A stretch of 64,000 nucleotides of DNA from Aliivibrio sp. S4MY1 (GCF_028765545.1 NZ_JARACP010000003.1:236957-300956), one strand, 5' to 3'. Positions 31,802 through 41,733 are shown, counted from the first letter of the stretch. The notes: a model not told the origin generated them from the sequence alone. A program made the numbers and translations.

Positions 31802-33490
31802 TTAAAAGTAAAGAACACGAGTAAGCTCTTGTAAGCTTGTTGTGCCATCTTCAAGACGTTTTATGCCTGAGGTTGCAAGATTATCCATGCCTTGGTTAAC
31901 CGCGATTTGTTCTATTTGTCTTACCGTTGCTCCTTTAAGGATCGCAACAGACAGTTCTCGAGTGAAAGGCATAACTTCATAAATACCAATACGGCCTGAG
32001 TACCCATGAGTACATTCATTACAGCCCTCAAGCCGAGCTTTAAAAACCGTGCTTAATAAATCGATTCCATACTCTTCTCTTGTTTCTGAACTGAGGTTGT
32101 CAATGTCTTTACAGTGAGGGCAAAGTCTTCTTGCTAAGCGTTGGGCGATAATTAAACTAAGAGAAGAGGCAAGGTTAAAGTTTTCTATTCCCATGTTGCC
32201 TAAGCGAACGACGGTTTCTGCTGCGGAATTAGTATGTAAGGTAGACAGTACTAAGTGCCCTGTTTGAGCTGCTTTTACTGCGATTTCTGCTGTTTCAAGA
32301 TCTCGAATTTCCCCTACCATGACGATGTCTGGATCTTGTCGTAAAAAAGAGCGTAAGGCATGGGCAAAAGTAAAACCGATTTTAGGTGCGACTTGTACTT
32401 GGTTTACCCCATTAAGATTAATCTCAACCGGATCTTCAGCGGTGGATATGTTTTTTTCGGTGGTATTTAAAATGTTTAAACCAGAGTAGAGAGAGACGGT
32501 TTTGCCGCTGCCTGTAGGACCAGTCATTAATATCATCCCTTGAGGGCGTTTTAATGCGTTAAGATAAAGCTCTTTTTGTTTGTCGCTGTAGCCTAATTTA
32601 TCAATATCCAAACTTGCTGCGCTGCTATCTAGTAGACGTAAAACAATTTTTTCTCCCCATAGCGTGGGAAGTGAAGAGACACGCATATCGATGGATATGT
32701 CATTATTTAATTTGAGCTTTATACGACCATCTTGTGGTAAGCGGCGCTCTGCAATATCAAGTTTAGCCATGATCTTTAAGCGAGCAGAAAGACGGCGACT
32801 TAAATGTGAAGAGGGTGAACTGTTCTCTACTAAGATCCCATCGCAACGAAAACGCACACGGTAGCTTTCTTCGTAGGGCTCAAAATGAATATCTGAAACC
32901 CCTTTTCGGACCGCTTCTAATAAAATTTGGTTAATAAAACGAGTGACAGGAGCATCGTCTTGACTGAGATCTTCTGTGGCGCTTATCTCATCAAGTGACA
33001 CATCAACCAGTGAAGCTAGCTCATCTTGAGTTATCTCTTTATGTTGGTTATTACTTGCAGATAATCCAACGCCGTAGACACGACGAATAGCTGCTTGGAT
33101 CTGCCCTTGATCGGCAAGCATTAATTCAATTTGCTTTCCGCTGGTAAAGCGAAAATCATCTTCTATTTGCGCAATACTGGGATCGGCGACAGCAAGACGA
33201 ATGGTGCAATTGTCATAACTGATAGGAAGGGCTTGGTAACGAGTAATGAGATCGCGAAGCCCCAACTTTTGACAGGTAGCAGCGTAATCAAATTGAGTTA
33301 CATTGATCACCTCAAGCCCAAAGATTTGAGCAAGGTGACTGACGAGTTCATCAGGAGTAAAGATCCCCTGAGCTAAAAGAGCAGAAGGTACGGTGTGCGT
33401 TTCTGCTTGAACTGACTCTATTATGTTGCTTTCTTGCGTCGCGCTGATTAACTCAGCTTGACGCAAGATAGAGGCGAGGTTGGTGTGCAT
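31802..33490 (-). CDS. pilB: Type IV pilus extension ATPase
   Basis: PilB is the cytoplasmic hexameric ATPase that powers pilus extension. The 562-residue protein has an N-terminal GspE/MshE-like domain, Walker A GPTGSGKT (about residues 324-331), the Asp box and Walker B (DPDIVMVGEIRDLETAEIA), GHLVLSTLHTN, and a C-terminal zinc-binding CPHC...CNEC. It starts 3 bases after pilA ends. Confidence 0.96.
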   Translation of the reverse strand: MHTNLASILRQAELISATQESNIIESVQAETHTVPSALLAQGIFTPDELVSHLAQIFGLEVINVTQFDYAATCQKLGLRDLITRYQALPISYDNCTIRLAVADPSIAQIEDDFRFTSGKQIELMLADQGQIQAAIRRVYGVGLSASNNQHKEITQDELASLVDVSLDEISATEDLSQDDAPVTRFINQILLEAVRKGVSDIHFEPYEESYRVRFRCDGILVENSSPSSHLSRRLSARLKIMAKLDIAERRLPQDGRIKLKLNNDISIDMRVSSLPTLWGEKIVLRLLDSSAASLDIDKLGYSDKQKELYLNALKRPQGMILMTGPTGSGKTVSLYSGLNILNTTEKNISTAEDPVEINLNGVNQVQVAPKIGFTFAHALRSFLRQDPDIVMVGEIRDLETAEIAVKAAQTGHLVLSTLHTNSAAETVVRLGNMGIENFNLASSLSLIIAQRLARRLCPHCKDIDNLSSETREEYGIDLLSTVFKARLEGCNECTHGYSGRIGIYEVMPFTRELSVAILKGATVRQIEQIAVNQGMDNLATSGIKRLEDGTTSLQELTRVLYF

Positions 33491-33493
33491 TTA

Positions 33494-33892
33494 TTATGAG
33501 CAGCCTGTTATCTTAATATCAGCATTTTCTGAATTTACACATGTCCAAATTCCATCATCAGTCCTTGATAACGTTACATTACTACCGTTACCTGCCCCTT
33601 TAGTAATACTTGCTTTGATTGTTCCTGAAGCATCACTCGCGGTAGAATCCAGTTCAATTGTTCCGATATTAAATGCAGCAGAAGTTCCTGAAGGAAAATT
33701 TCCAGTTGTTGCTATGACATCTTCTACATTAGTTTTTAAAGCACTTGCTGATGCTAAAGCTGCACCTAAAGCGCCTTTTTTTACATAATTCTGATATTGA
33801 GGGATCGCAATTGCTGACAACACTCCAATTACGGCAACTACAATCATTAATTCAATTAAGGTAAAGCCTTTCTGTCCTTGACGCTTTTGCAT
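33494..33892 (-). CDS. pilA: Type IV major pilin PilA
   Basis: PilA is the structural subunit of the type IV pilus. From the ATG at 33892 the prepilin has 132 residues with a short basic leader (MQKRQGQKG) cleaved before [20 protein letters not shown], with the essential glutamate at mature position 5. Two cysteines near the C-terminus (ICTCVN region and ITGCS end) give the usual D-loop disulphide. A TTG at 33904 is in frame but overlaps the GGAGAG ribosome binding site, so it is rejected. First gene of the pil operon. Confidence 0.95.
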   Translation of the reverse strand: MQKRQGQKGFTLIELMIVVAVIGVLSAIAIPQYQNYVKKGALGAALASASALKTNVEDVIATTGNFPSGTSAAFNIGTIELDSTASDASGTIKASITKGAGNGSNVTLSRTDDGIWTCVNSENADIKITGCS

Positions 33893-34177
33893 ATTTCTCT
33901 CCAAGATGAATCAGGCTGATTCATGTTTTATTTGATGGGTAAAATAGTAAAACGAATAGAGATATATGATAGGGAGAAAAGAGAGGCCTTCGAGTGAGTA
34001 GCAAGTTTATAATGTGATGAATGTAAAAGGAAAAATCAAATACGATTCACTTCAAAAAGCCATAAATTAAACCTTGTTGTAGATCGCAAGTCTTAATTTA
34101 AATACATTTATTCAACTTGTTGGGTGAGCTGTTAATTATGTGAATAGTATCAAAGATATAAGAGTAAAATTGTGCAA
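33893..34177 (-). promoter_or_regulatory. pilA upstream region with a palindrome in the leader
   Basis: This region precedes pilA on the minus strand. It carries a perfect palindrome ATGAATCAG-G-CTGATTCAT (33906-33924) just upstream of the pilA ribosome binding site. I looked for a sigma-54 type site (TGGCAC-N5-TTGC), common for pilins, and did not find a convincing one. The rest is AT-rich with no gene. Confidence 0.4.
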
Positions 34178-34208
34178 CAAAAAAAGCCAGCAAGTTGCTG
34201 ACTTTTTG
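34178..34208 (-). terminator. nadC terminator
   Basis: Read on the minus strand, AGTCAGCAA pairs with TTGCTGGCT (one mismatch) and is followed by six T, about 20 bases after the nadC stop codon. Confidence 0.88.
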
Positions 34209-34228
34209 TTTATTGATTATGCGACTAT

Positions 34229-35128
34229 TTACTTAAATCGCATCGATAAATCCATGGCTTTAAGATGTTTTGTTAGTGCGCCAACAGAGATGTAATCAAC
34301 GCCTGTTTCAGCATATTCAGCAATCGTATCTAAAGTGACATTACCTGAGTTTTCTAGTGCGGCACGACCAGCGTTAATTTTTACTGCTTCACGCATCATG
34401 TCAGTGGTGAAGTTATCGAGCATAATAATGTCAGCGCCAGCATCAATCGCTTGTTGCAGCTCTTCTAAACTTTCAGTTTCAACTTCTACAGGTTTACCAG
34501 GGTTAAGCTCTTTTGCTGTTGTGATGGCTTTTTCAATTCCGCCACACGCAATGATATGATTTTCTTTAATTAAGTAAGCATCGAACACGCCAATACGGTG
34601 ATTGAAACCACCGCCGCACGCTACGGCATATTTTAATGCGCTGCGCAAACCTGGAATGGTTTTACGAGTATCAAGTAGGCGGCATTTAGTGTGTGCAATT
34701 TTTTCAGCGTAGGTTGCTGTTACGGTTGAGCACCCTGATAGGGTTTGAATAAAGTTCATTGCATTACGCTCACCGGTTAATAGTGTGCGAGCAGGACCTG
34801 TTAACGTACAAAGTGTTTGGTTTGGTTCAACTTTATCACCATCTTCTACATGCCATTCAATAGAAACAGTACCGCCTAATTGTTTAAATACTTCATTGGC
34901 CCACATTTTTCCACAAAACACACCATATTCACGAGTGATAATGGTCGCTACAGACTGAGTATCTTCAGCGATTAAACTTGCTGTGATATCTGTACTTACC
35001 TCTAGTGTGCCGCCTAAATCCTCACGCAGTGTGTCAGAAACCGCACGAGTAATTTCTGCGGGAAGCTGTTGTTTTAAATACTCAAGACGAGAGGCGCTAT
35101 CATGGGTTTTGATCATGGTGAGGTCCAT
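34229..35128 (-). CDS. nadC: Nicotinate-nucleotide pyrophosphorylase (carboxylating)
   Basis: NadC converts quinolinate and PRPP to nicotinate mononucleotide in de novo NAD synthesis. The 299-residue protein shows LLTGERNAMNFIQTLSG, RLLDTRKTIPGLRSALKYAV with its catalytic arginines and lysine, GGFNHRIGVFDAYLIKENHI and DIIMLDNF, in family order. An ATG at 35116 could be the start instead (295 residues); neither has a strong binding site. It is divergent from ampD, the same arrangement as in E. coli. Confidence 0.96.
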   Translation of the reverse strand: MDLTMIKTHDSASRLEYLKQQLPAEITRAVSDTLREDLGGTLEVSTDITASLIAEDTQSVATIITREYGVFCGKMWANEVFKQLGGTVSIEWHVEDGDKVEPNQTLCTLTGPARTLLTGERNAMNFIQTLSGCSTVTATYAEKIAHTKCRLLDTRKTIPGLRSALKYAVACGGGFNHRIGVFDAYLIKENHIIACGGIEKAITTAKELNPGKPVEVETESLEELQQAIDAGADIIMLDNFTTDMMREAVKINAGRAALENSGNVTLDTIAEYAETGVDYISVGALTKHLKAMDLSMRFK

Positions 35129-35226
35129 TGAATTCTTTGAAATAAGTTTATGGCGACAATAATACTCGCGCTAGAGCAGAATTTCATCATAAGATATAAA
35201 GATTAGTTTAATTTGAACGGGAATAG

Positions 35227-35781
35227 ATGATGATATTCACTTTATCAACAGATCATTGGCTTAATGAAGCAAAGCATGTAGTGTCACCATTTTATGATGA
35301 GCGTTCTGATGATGAAGATATTTCTCTGCTTGTTGTTCACAATATAAGTTTACCACCGGGGCAGTTTGGTGGTCCTTATATAGAGCAATTATTTACCGGT
35401 AAGCTTGATCCAAATGAACACCCTTTCTTTAAAGTGATTCATCAATTCAGAGTGTCTGCGCATTGCTTAATACGTCGTGATGGAAGCATTATTCAATTTG
35501 TGCCATTTAATGCACGGGCATGGCATGCAGGAATTTCTTCGTTCGCAGGGCGTGAGCGATGTAACGATTACAGTATTGGAATTGAGTTAGAAGGAACGGA
35601 TTTTCTCGCTTATACCCAAAAGCAATATGAAGCGCTTGCGGTTGTAACAAACGTGCTACAAGCAGCTTACCCACGAATAATTAATGAGAGGATTACGGGA
35701 CATCAATATATTGCACCATTGCGAAAGACAGATCCTGGTCTTTCATTCGACTGGGAAAAATACCATAAGTTAAGGAAATAA
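35227..35781 (+). CDS. ampD: Cytoplasmic 1,6-anhydro-MurNAc-L-Ala amidase
   Basis: AmpD cleaves the stem peptide from anhydro-muropeptides during cell wall recycling and so lowers the inducer of AmpC beta-lactamase systems. The 184-residue amidase_2 protein has the zinc histidines in LLVVHNISLPPGQFGG and in ITGHQYIAPLRKTDPG, with VSAHCLIRRDGSIIQFVPF and AWHAGISSF between. No signal peptide is present, in line with a cytoplasmic enzyme. ATG codons at 35227 and 35230 are both usable. Confidence 0.95.
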   Translation: MMIFTLSTDHWLNEAKHVVSPFYDERSDDEDISLLVVHNISLPPGQFGGPYIEQLFTGKLDPNEHPFFKVIHQFRVSAHCLIRRDGSIIQFVPFNARAWHAGISSFAGRERCNDYSIGIELEGTDFLAYTQKQYEALAVVTNVLQAAYPRIINERITGHQYIAPLRKTDPGLSFDWEKYHKLRK

Positions 35782-35851
35782 AAGGATTTACTTTAAAGTA
35801 GATAATTTTGTTTTTCTTAATTATGACACGACATATTACCTCAATCCTTCA

Positions 35852-35868
35852 AATTGGTCTTACCAATT
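35852..35868. promoter_or_regulatory. PdhR operator 1
   Basis: AATTGGT-CTT-ACCAATT is a perfect match to the known PdhR operator form ATTGGTnnnACCAAT. It lies about 200 bp upstream of the pdhR start codon. Confidence 0.75.
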
Positions 35869-35943
35869 ATTATTAGCGCGTACAGTGAATGTTAATTAAA
35901 TGTATACCCTGAGCCCTTTCCATGATTCAAATCAACTTTTATC

Positions 35944-35971
35944 TAGACAAATTCCCTTTTTTAATGATAAA
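35944..35971 (+). promoter_or_regulatory. Candidate pdhR promoter
   Basis: TAGACA (35944-35949) and GATAAA (35966-35971) are spaced by 16 bp. A start near 35978 would place PdhR operator 2 at about +10 to +26, the position described for the E. coli pdhR promoter. The hexamers are only moderate matches. Confidence 0.35.
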
Positions 35972-35986
35972 TTGCTTCTCAAATTA

Positions 35987-36003
35987 AATTGGTAATACCA
36001 ATT
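35987..36003. promoter_or_regulatory. PdhR operator 2
   Basis: AATTGGT-AAT-ACCAATT is a second perfect PdhR-type operator, 65 bp before the pdhR start. In E. coli, PdhR bound here represses pdhR-aceEF-lpd until pyruvate releases it; by homology this gives autoregulation. Confidence 0.82.
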
Positions 36004-36068
36004 ATTTAAAGTGACGAATGACTCACGGTAATGTGAGAAGTAATCAACTTAAATTAGGTCGAGCTACG

Positions 36069-36839
36069 ATGACATATCAAAGGATACGTCAGCCAAAGCT
36101 GTCTGATGTAATCGAGCAAGAGCTTGAACGGCTGATTTTAGAAGGAACTCTTTCCCCAGGTCAGAAATTACCAGCAGAAAGAGAGTTAGCGAAACAGTTT
36201 GATGTCTCTCGTCCCTCAGTTAGAGAGGCGATACAACGTTTAGAAGCAAAGCATTTATTAACTCGCCGCCAAGGTGGTGGAACATTTGTTAATAAAGGGC
36301 TGTGGCAAAGTTTCTCAGAGCCGTTGCTAGATTTACTAGCAACTCACCCTGAAACACAGTTTGATTTACTTGAATCACGCCATGCGTTAGAAGGTATATC
36401 AGCCTATTACGCCGCTTTACGTGGTAATGAAGAAGATTTTAAACGGATTAAAGAGTCACATAAGTTAATCCAACAAGCACAACAAGATGGTGATTTAAAA
36501 GCAGAAGCATCTGCGGTTATGCATTGTCTTATTACGGTCACTGAATCGGCGCACAATGTGGTATTACTTCACATAGTTCGTAGTTTAGAACCTTTGCTTG
36601 AACAAAATGTATTACAAAATTTTACCCTATTAAATCGTCGTGAATCGGTGGTAGAAAAGGTAAGAGAGCATAGAGCGGAGATTGTAGAAGCGATAGTGTC
36701 AGGGAAGCCTGAAGAGGCTCGTTTGGCGTCGCACTCACATCTTGCTTATATTGAAGAAACATTGTTGGAATTGACAAAAGAGGAGAGCCGCAGAGAGTGC
36801 TCACTTCGTCGAATTCAACAAAGTAATGATATGGATTAA
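36069..36839 (+). CDS. pdhR: Pyruvate-responsive repressor of the PDH operon
   Basis: PdhR is a GntR/FadR-family repressor released by pyruvate. From the ATG at 36069 the product has 256 residues: an N-terminal winged helix-turn-helix ([16 protein letters not shown] through RRQGGGTFV, residues 5-70, with [20 protein letters not shown] as recognition helix region) and an FCD effector domain. The frame opens at 36018, but those residues have no counterpart in the family. The stop is 55 bases before aceE. Confidence 0.95.
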   Translation: MTYQRIRQPKLSDVIEQELERLILEGTLSPGQKLPAERELAKQFDVSRPSVREAIQRLEAKHLLTRRQGGGTFVNKGLWQSFSEPLLDLLATHPETQFDLLESRHALEGISAYYAALRGNEEDFKRIKESHKLIQQAQQDGDLKAEASAVMHCLITVTESAHNVVLLHIVRSLEPLLEQNVLQNFTLLNRRESVVEKVREHRAEIVEAIVSGKPEEARLASHSHLAYIEETLLELTKEESRRECSLRRIQQSNDMD

Positions 36840-36894
36840 ATCGGTCCATTTCATTGTCACCCTATTTGAACCAACAAATAAAAGGATAGCTCGC

Positions 36895-39558
36895 ATGTCT
36901 GACATGAAGCATGACGTTGATGCACTAGAAACTCAAGATTGGTTAGAAGCACTTGAGTCAGTTGTACGTGAAGAGGGTGTTGAACGCGCCCAGTATCTAT
37001 TAGAGCAAGTTCTTGATAAAGCTCGTTTAGATGGTGTTGATATGGCTACAGGTATCAATACTAACTACATCAATACCATCCCTGCAACGCAAGAACCTGC
37101 GTACCCAGGTGATGTTACTCTTGAGCGTCGTATCCGTTCAATTATTCGTTGGAACGCTATCATGATCGTTCTACGTGCTTCTAAGAAAGATTTGGATCTA
37201 GGTGGCCACATGGCATCTTACCAATCTGCTGCTGCATTCTACGAAGTATGTTTCAACCACTTCTTCCGTGCTCCTAACGAGAAAGATGGTGGTGATTTAG
37301 TTTATTACCAAGGTCATATCTCTCCAGGTATCTACTCTCGTGCATTCGTTGAAGGTCGCTTAACTGAAGAGCAACTGGATAACTTCCGTCAAGAAGTAGA
37401 TGGTAAAGGTATTCCTTCATACCCACACCCTAAACTAATGCCTGAATTCTGGCAGTTCCCGACTGTATCTATGGGTCTTGGTCCAATTTCTGCTATCTAT
37501 CAAGCGCGTTTCCTTAAGTACCTTGATGGTCGTGGTCTTAAAGACACTTCAGCTCAACGTGTATATGCTTTCCTAGGTGACGGTGAGATGGATGAGCCAG
37601 AATCTCGTGGTGCGATTTCTTTCGCTGCGCGTGAGAAACTGGACAACCTATGTTTCCTAATCAACTGTAACCTACAGCGTCTAGACGGCCCAGTAATGGG
37701 TAATGGTAAGATCATTCAAGAACTTGAAGGTCTATTCAAAGGTGCAGGTTGGAACGTAGTTAAAGTTATCTGGGGTAACAATTGGGATGCTCTATTAGCT
37801 AAAGATACAACTGGTAAGCTTCTTCAGCTTATGAATGAAACTATCGATGGTGATTACCAAACATTTAAATCTAAAGATGGCGCATACGTGCGTGAAAATT
37901 TCTTTGGCAAGTATCCAGAAACAGCTGCATTAGTTGCGGACATGACGGATGAGCAAATCTTTGAACTGAAACGTGGTGGCCACGACTCTTCTAAACTGTT
38001 TGCTGCATTCAGCAATGCAAAAGAAACAGGTGGTAAGCCAACAGTAATCCTAGCTAAAACCGTTAAAGGTTACGGCATGGGTGATGCTGCGGAAGGTAAA
38101 AATATCGCTCACGGTGTTAAGAAGATGGACATGACTCACGTACAATACCTACGTGATCGTCTAGGTCTACAAGATATTCTTTCTGACGAGAAAGTAGCTG
38201 AACTGCCTTACTTGACACTGGAAGAAGGTTCTGCTGAATACGAATACCTACACGCTCGTCGTAAAGCGCTACAAGGTTACACGCCTAAGCGCCTACCTAA
38301 GTTTACTCAAGAATTTAAAGTTCCTGAGCTTGAAGAATTTGCTCCTCTACTAGGTGAGCAAAAGCGTGACATTTCTACAACGATGGCTTACGTTCGTACG
38401 TTAAACATCTTACTTAAAGATAAGAACATCGGTAAAAACATTGTTCCTATCATTTGTGATGAAGCACGTACATTCGGTATGGAAGGTCTGTTCCGTCAGA
38501 TTGGTATCTACAATCCACACGGTCAAGCATACACTCCTGAAGATAAAGGCATTGTTTCTTACTACAAAGAAGCAACATCAGGGCAAGTTCTTCAAGAAGG
38601 TATCAACGAATTAGGTTCAATGGCATCTTGGGTTGCTGCTGCAACATCATACAGCACCAACGATCTTCCAATGATCCCATTCTACATCTACTACTCAATG
38701 TTCGGTTTCCAACGTATTGGTGACATGGCATGGTTAGCGGGTGACCAACAAGCACGTGGTTTCCTATTAGGTGCAACTGCTGGTCGTACAACGCTAAACG
38801 GTGAAGGTCTACAACACGAAGATGGTCACTCACACATCATGGCAAACACAGTTCCTAACTGTATTTCTTATGACCCAACGTTTGCTTACGAGCTAGCGGT
38901 GATCATGCAAGACGGTATCCGTCGTATGTATGGTGAGAACCAAGAAAACATTTACTACTACCTAACAGTAATGAATGAAAACTACGCAATGCCAGCAATG
39001 CCAGAAGGCGCTGAAGAAGGCATCCGTAAAGGTATCTACAAGCTTGAATCTCACGTTGGTGCTAAAGCTAAAGTTCAGTTAATGAGCTCTGGTACTATCA
39101 TGAACGAAGTACGTAAAGCGGCACAAATCCTAAGTGAAGACTATGGCGTAGCGTCTGATATCTTCTCTGTAACATCGTTCAACGAACTAACTCGTGACGG
39201 TCAAGATGCAGAGCGTTACAACATGCTACACCCAGAAGCAGAAGCGAAAGTACCGTACATCACAACCGTTCTTGGTAACGAACCAGCAATCGCTGCGACT
39301 GACTACATGAAGAACTACGCTGAACAAGTACGTGCATTTATGCCAACTGAATCTTACAAAGTACTTGGTACTGATGGTTTTGGTCGTTCAGACAGCCGTG
39401 AGAACCTACGTCGTCACTTCGAAGTTAACGCAGGCTACGTAGTTGTTGCTGCTCTAACTGAATTAGTGAAACGTGGTGATATTGAGAAATCAGTTGTTAC
39501 AGAAGCAATTGCTAAATTCAATATCGACACAGAAAAAACTAACCCGCAATACGCATAA
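36895..39558 (+). CDS. aceE: Pyruvate dehydrogenase E1 component
   Basis: AceE is the thiamine-diphosphate enzyme that decarboxylates pyruvate and passes the acetyl group to the lipoyl arms of AceF. From the ATG at 36895 (AGGA 10 bases upstream) it has 887 residues, equal to E. coli. The TDP motif begins GDGEMDEPESRGA and ends around NLQRLDGPV. The homodimeric type-1 E1 architecture is complete. The codon use is highly regular, as expected of a strongly expressed gene. Confidence 0.98.
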   Translation: MSDMKHDVDALETQDWLEALESVVREEGVERAQYLLEQVLDKARLDGVDMATGINTNYINTIPATQEPAYPGDVTLERRIRSIIRWNAIMIVLRASKKDLDLGGHMASYQSAAAFYEVCFNHFFRAPNEKDGGDLVYYQGHISPGIYSRAFVEGRLTEEQLDNFRQEVDGKGIPSYPHPKLMPEFWQFPTVSMGLGPISAIYQARFLKYLDGRGLKDTSAQRVYAFLGDGEMDEPESRGAISFAAREKLDNLCFLINCNLQRLDGPVMGNGKIIQELEGLFKGAGWNVVKVIWGNNWDALLAKDTTGKLLQLMNETIDGDYQTFKSKDGAYVRENFFGKYPETAALVADMTDEQIFELKRGGHDSSKLFAAFSNAKETGGKPTVILAKTVKGYGMGDAAEGKNIAHGVKKMDMTHVQYLRDRLGLQDILSDEKVAELPYLTLEEGSAEYEYLHARRKALQGYTPKRLPKFTQEFKVPELEEFAPLLGEQKRDISTTMAYVRTLNILLKDKNIGKNIVPIICDEARTFGMEGLFRQIGIYNPHGQAYTPEDKGIVSYYKEATSGQVLQEGINELGSMASWVAAATSYSTNDLPMIPFYIYYSMFGFQRIGDMAWLAGDQQARGFLLGATAGRTTLNGEGLQHEDGHSHIMANTVPNCISYDPTFAYELAVIMQDGIRRMYGENQENIYYYLTVMNENYAMPAMPEGAEEGIRKGIYKLESHVGAKAKVQLMSSGTIMNEVRKAAQILSEDYGVASDIFSVTSFNELTRDGQDAERYNMLHPEAEAKVPYITTVLGNEPAIAATDYMKNYAEQVRAFMPTESYKVLGTDGFGRSDSRENLRRHFEVNAGYVVVAALTELVKRGDIEKSVVTEAIAKFNIDTEKTNPQYA

Positions 39559-39585
39559 GACTTCCATTAATTAAGGAAACAAACA

Positions 39586-41457
39586 ATGACAATCGAAATT
39601 AATGTACCAGACATCGGTGCAGATGAGGTTGAAGTAACTGAGATTCTAGTTAAGGTCGGTGACCGAGTTGAAGAAGAGCAGTCACTGATCACTGTTGAAG
39701 GCGATAAAGCTTCAATGGAAGTTCCTGCGTCTCAAGCGGGTATCGTTAAAGAAATTAAAATTTCTGAAGGCGATTCAGTAACAACTGGTTCTCTAATTAT
39801 GATATTTGAAGCTGAGGGTGCTGCTGCACCTGCAGCTCCAGTAGTTGAAGCTGCCCCTGTAGCTGCTTCTGCTGCTGAGCTTAAAGAAGTTCACGTTCCA
39901 GATATCGGCGGTGATGAAGTTGAAGTAACTGAAATCATGGTTGCTGTTGGCGATACAGTAGAAGAAGAGCAATCTCTTTTAACTGTTGAAGGCGACAAAG
40001 CATCGATGGAAGTTCCTGCACCATTTGCTGGGACAGTAAAAGAAATCAAAATTGCATCAGGTGATTCAGTATCTACTGGTTCTCTAGTGATGATTTTTGA
40101 AGTTGCAGGTTCTGCTCCAGCAGCAGCTCCTCAAGCGGCAGCAGCACCAGTTGCAGCGGCTCCAGCAGTCTCTGCTGAGAAAGAAGTAAACGTGCCTGAT
40201 ATCGGCGGTGATGAAGTTGAAGTAACTGAAATCATGGTTGCAGTTGGTGATACAGTAGAAGAAGAGCAATCTCTAATTACTGTTGAAGGCGACAAAGCAT
40301 CAATGGAAGTTCCTGCTCCGTTCGCTGGTACTATTAAAGAGATTAAGATTGCGGCTGGCGATAAAGTATCGACTGGCTCTCTAATTATGACATTTGTTGT
40401 TGAAGGTGCAGCACCAGCGGCTCCTCAAGCGGCAGCAGCTCCAGTTGCACAGTCTGCTCCTGCAGCGGCACCAGTAGTAGCGGCTTCTGCTCCTGCATCA
40501 ACAGGTGAATTTGAAGCGAACAACGATTACGCTCACGCGTCTCCAGTTGTACGTCGTCTTGCTCGTGAATTTGGTGTAAACCTAGCGAAAGTTAAAGGTA
40601 CTGGCCGTAAAAACCGTATCCTTAAAGAAGACGTTCAAGGTTTCGTGAAAGATGCGCTTAAACGCCTTGAGTCTGGCGCTGCGGCATCAGGTAAAGGTGG
40701 CGACGGTTCAGCTCTTGGTTTACTTCCTTGGCCAAAAGTTGATTTCAGTAAGTTTGGTGAAACTGAAGTTCAGAAGCTTTCTAAGATCAAGAAGATCTCA
40801 GGTGCAAACCTACACCGTAACTGGGTGATGATCCCTCACGTTACACAGTGGGATAACGCAGACATCACTGAGCTAGAAGCATTCCGTAAAGAGCAGAATG
40901 CAATCGAAGCGAAAAACGACACGGGCATGAAGATCACACCACTTGTGTTTATCATGAAAGCGGTTGCGAAAGCACTTGAAGCGTTCCCATCGTTCAACTC
41001 TTCTTTATCTGAAGATGGCGAAAGCATCATTCTGAAGAAGTACGTAAACGTAGGTATCGCGGTTGATACACCAAACGGCCTTGTTGTTCCTGTATTTAAA
41101 GACGTGAACAAAAAAGGCATTTACGAGCTATCTGAAGAGCTTATGGCTATTTCGAAGAAAGCACGTGCTGGTAAGCTAACGGCGTCTGATATGCAGGGTG
41201 GTTGTTTCACAATTTCAAGCCTTGGTGGTATCGGTGGTACAGCATTTACACCAATCGTAAATGCACCAGAAGTAGGTATCCTAGGGGTATCTAAGTCTGA
41301 GATTAAACCTGTATGGAATGGCAAAGAGTTCGCTCCACGCCTACAGCTTCCACTGTCTCTGTCTTATGACCACCGTGTTATTGATGGCGCAGAAGGTGCT
41401 CGTTTCATTACGTTCTTAAACAGTGCATTATCTGACATTCGTCGCCTAGTACTGTAA
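39586..41457 (+). CDS. aceF: Dihydrolipoamide acetyltransferase (PDH E2), three lipoyl domains
   Basis: AceF forms the PDH core and transfers acetyl groups to CoA. The 623-residue protein has three tandem lipoyl domains with modified lysines in [10 protein letters not shown] at about K41, K138 and K237, joined by Ala/Pro linkers, a peripheral subunit-binding domain ([21 protein letters not shown], about 318-355) and the catalytic domain with [15 protein letters not shown] near the C-terminus. Lipoyl domains 2 and 3 are almost identical in DNA sequence. It follows aceE by 27 bases. Confidence 0.98.
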   Translation: MTIEINVPDIGADEVEVTEILVKVGDRVEEEQSLITVEGDKASMEVPASQAGIVKEIKISEGDSVTTGSLIMIFEAEGAAAPAAPVVEAAPVAASAAELKEVHVPDIGGDEVEVTEIMVAVGDTVEEEQSLLTVEGDKASMEVPAPFAGTVKEIKIASGDSVSTGSLVMIFEVAGSAPAAAPQAAAAPVAAAPAVSAEKEVNVPDIGGDEVEVTEIMVAVGDTVEEEQSLITVEGDKASMEVPAPFAGTIKEIKIAAGDKVSTGSLIMTFVVEGAAPAAPQAAAAPVAQSAPAAAPVVAASAPASTGEFEANNDYAHASPVVRRLAREFGVNLAKVKGTGRKNRILKEDVQGFVKDALKRLESGAAASGKGGDGSALGLLPWPKVDFSKFGETEVQKLSKIKKISGANLHRNWVMIPHVTQWDNADITELEAFRKEQNAIEAKNDTGMKITPLVFIMKAVAKALEAFPSFNSSLSEDGESIILKKYVNVGIAVDTPNGLVVPVFKDVNKKGIYELSEELMAISKKARAGKLTASDMQGGCFTISSLGGIGGTAFTPIVNAPEVGILGVSKSEIKPVWNGKEFAPRLQLPLSLSYDHRVIDGAEGARFITFLNSALSDIRRLVL

Positions 41458-41478
41458 TTAGCGGTTATTGAAACAAAC

Positions 41479-41506
41479 AATAAGGTGGCTAATAAGCCAC
41501 CTTATT
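41479..41506. terminator. Strong hairpin after aceF
   Basis: AATAAGGTGGCT / AGCCACCTTATT is a perfect 12-bp stem with an AATA loop, 21 bases after the aceF stop. No T-run follows (GCTTAATAAA), so it may act as a weak terminator or as an mRNA 3'-end stabiliser that lets some transcription reach lpd. Confidence 0.6.
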
Positions 41507-41733
41507 GCTTAATAAATTAAGGGATTAATCTCTTAATTTGAATTTATTAAAGCAATTTGCGGTGATGTAAATGTTCCTATCTTTGAACATACAAACGTGA
41601 ATTGTTGTCTAGCTCACAGGCTAACTTAATCTTGCTTTCACACTGTTAACATCTATGTAAAATAGACACAGTCTGAAAACAATAATAGAACAATTTGTCA
41701 GCCTGTTAGGGAAATGACTATAACGAGGTCAAA

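Noticed and set aside
33905..34177. Sigma-54 promoter for pilA
   Set aside because: Searched by eye for GG-N10-GC spacing with TGGCAC/TTGC on the minus strand and found no convincing match.
35987..36003. ATTGGT...ACCAAT palindrome as a member of the repeat family only
   Set aside because: The exact 17-bp PdhR operator geometry and its location before pdhR make the operator reading stronger, although an evolutionary link to the repeat is possible.
36826..36894. Longer AceE starting at 36826
   Set aside because: It overlaps pdhR; the ATG at 36895 has an AGGA site and yields the standard 887 residues.
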